DNA of 64,000 nucleotides from Diphasiastrum complanatum (Eukaryota > Streptophyta > Lycopodiopsida > Lycopodiales > Lycopodiaceae), in assembly GCA_029204225.1 (NCBI GenBank), contig CM055113.1:25354930-25418929 (forward strand), written 5' to 3'. Below are positions 62,463 through 64,000 of this stretch, in pieces. Within the stretch, counting starts at the first letter, position 1, and every line of letters starts with the position of its first letter. The position numbers and the translations under genes were made by a program. The notes beneath the pieces are model-generated. The model was not told where the DNA came from and ran no database searches. It saw only the letters and a list, made by a program, of their open reading frames with translations.

Positions 62463-63551
62463 TGTCGTATCAGAGCCGACTGGCCGGTCAGCTATGCGGA
62501 TCTCACGGAAATGGCCATGGTTTGGGGTTCATCAAGACAACTGTTGTGCAAGGTGCTGCCCACAGTGTAAGCACGGGTGCGTCCACGGTTGGGGTGGTCG
62601 GCAGAACGGGGGACTTGATGAGTCAAGGTGCTACCCTTGAGGTGCAAGCACGGTCAGCTCTCGCGGTTTGGGCCTAGCGTTGTCTACACGTATGACAGAT
62701 GAGGCAGTGTGCTGCCATTAGGTTGGTGTAAGCACGGTCGGTGCCTTATGAGGTGTGGGGCGAAATATTCAAATTGTACGGGTTAACCATTGATACAGAG
62801 ATGCTGTTCGAATTCGGGTGTAAAGCACAGGTGGTTAGCTGCCGGTGCAGGATAGCTGCCGATCGTTTAGCTATAAGGGCTATCGACCAAAAAGTGGTGG
62901 GGCGTGACTGAGGCAATGTGCTGCTTAATGGTGAAAGCACGGATAGTTGGAGGGGTGTCCTATGTGGGCTGATTCTATGATCGATTTGTATGGGCGCGGC
63001 CAGACAAAGGTCCGTTGGTAGAACCATCTCAAAAGGGGACCTCGTCTTTGTTACTTGTTAGTAAACCTGCCTGGGTGTCTTGCTTGTATGTATTCGTGGT
63101 GAGTCTTAGTACTCGTGCTTTGTCTAGTTTGCATGATGGCTTGTGATACAAGGAGCTGATGGCTCGAGAAGGGACCTTTCGTTTGAAGGCTGATACCATC
63201 AAACAAAGAGGACTACAGACTCTGTGGGACGGATTTGCAGTTCAAGTACTCGCATGTGTTCGGCAACGAAAAGACTCAATGTTTGCAAAGGATGGATGGC
63301 TAGCCTGTTTCTTGGGTTAGTTTCATTTGCGACAATGCCCACCGACGACAAGCAAGAAGTCAAAAGTTGGAACAGGCAATTTTAGGGGAGATCTTCTATG
63401 GAGCAGTTGGTCTTCATTTTAGGACGGCCACCTTCGGAACTGAAACTCACCGAGCATGGGTGATATTCAATGTCAGTTGGGTTTTTGGGAGGCACCTTTA
63501 TTTTAATCTGACATCTGACGAGGACATCAGATTTTATAAAGGTGGGGTGGA
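62463..63551 (+). mobile_element. Second LTR-A internal region, deleted
   Basis: Leader with the five hairpins in their best-preserved form (62553-62940). It continues to about 63487, where roughly 1.2 kb of internal sequence is missing. The junction GTTTTTGGGAGGCACC joins directly to the end near the polypurine tract. Confidence 0.78.
62553..62940 (+). promoter_or_regulatory. Array of five GTGCT/AGCAC hairpins in the LTR-A leader
   Basis: Five short stem-loops occur at 62553-62574, 62628-62651, 62709-62735, 62801-62828 and 62918-62940. Four have GTGCT at the left and AGCAC at the right; the fourth starts ATGCT. Most are followed by GG. The same array is present after the other PBS sites (59160-59600 and, inverted, about 814-1300 and 4430-4830). 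Position suggests an RNA element for packaging, dimerisation or translation. The function is inferred. Confidence 0.6.
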
Positions 63552-64000
63552 TGTTGTAAAGCTACCTTTACAAGCTTTACTTCCGGTGCCACTGGCGCCA
63601 GCATTGTCCCTGGCGTTAACAGCACCCTTGCTGCTTCCGGCGCCACTGTGACCAGAATCCAGCCGGCGCCAACTTCCTATGGCTGAAAATCTTTGATCGG
63701 TTCTAGCGAAGTCCAAAGAGCTCAGATCGATGCGCAATCACCTCACACGATCTAGGCATGATTCTAGGAAGCCTGGGGATCAATAAAATATAGAGAGAGA
63801 AAATGACTTTCTAGAGAGAGAAAAAACGTGCTTTTACGAGCCTGGGTAGAGTGCTTGGTATGAGGGAGGTGCCGAATCCCACCAATACTATAGGGGAGTG
63901 CGGGCTGCGACTAAGGGAGAGCTCCAACCAAGTCTCAGCCTCCCTTGCTGGAATGTTGTCCTGGCACTCGCCTTGGCATGCCAGCTCCCTGGAGACTAGG
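63552..64000 (+). repeat. Third LTR of the LTR-A array, cut by window end
   Basis: Starts TGTTGTAAAGCTACC after the polypurine tract and matches the other LTRs to the window edge. Confidence 0.85.

Overview
The window is nuclear DNA of a land plant. The evidence is Copia and PIF/Harbinger transposons of plant type, primer-binding sites matching plant initiator tRNA-Met, long CT/GA microsatellites, and one plant-style secreted GH18 chitinase-like gene. I cannot name the species. A seed-free plant such as a fern, or another large TE-rich genome, is only a guess. Nearly all of the 64 kb is transposon, much of it nested and rearranged. Only the GH18 gene (15614-16570) looks like an intact host gene.

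Layout. 1-6100: a minus-strand array of a non-coding LTR element, called LTR-A here (LTR about 1.2 kb, internal about 2.3 kb). 6101-13546: a Harbinger element (transposase, then Myb/SANT gene, both minus) carrying a nested, 5'-truncated Copia-1 (plus). 13547-15600: palindrome-rich and dispersed repeats, then the GH18 promoter. 15614-16570: the GH18 gene. 16571-19237: AT-rich DNA and a CT tract. 19238-25740: a young Copia-2 (minus) with near-identical 654-bp LTRs, a TTCGA target-site duplication, and foreign sequence where its reverse transcriptase core and RNase H should be. 25746-29545: decayed Copia-3 (minus). 29546-31520: intergenic DNA and CT tracts. 31525-34515: decayed Copia-4 (plus). 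34974-36640: a tandem array of 0.4-0.5 kb units with built-in GA tracts. 37082-39610: decayed Copia-5 (plus). 39619-48213: LTR-A pieces, a chimeric third Harbinger transposase and a solo LTR with TSD CACTT. 48214-57876: the Harbinger element again, inverted, with a full-length Copia-1. 57877-64000: a plus-strand LTR-A array.

The largest structure is a giant inverted duplication. About 762-13546 is colinear, in reverse orientation, with about 48214-63075. Both arms carry LTR-A array, Harbinger transposase 3' end, nested Copia-1, Harbinger 5' part and Myb/SANT gene in the same order. The left arm is about 2.1 kb shorter because one deletion fused the transposase to Copia-1 gag. Base differences, indels and very different microsatellite lengths separate the arms, which argues against a simple assembly fold-back.

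How the parts work together. Harbinger needs a DDE transposase plus a Myb-like partner, and no copy here has both intact. Copia-1 in the right arm is nearly complete, with one frameshift before RNase H. Copia-2 and LTR-A keep LTR, primer-binding site and polypurine tract but lack a full set of enzymes, so they would depend on proteins made elsewhere. The LTR-A leader carries five evenly spaced short hairpins just after the primer-binding site, the best candidate here for an undescribed cis-acting RNA structure.
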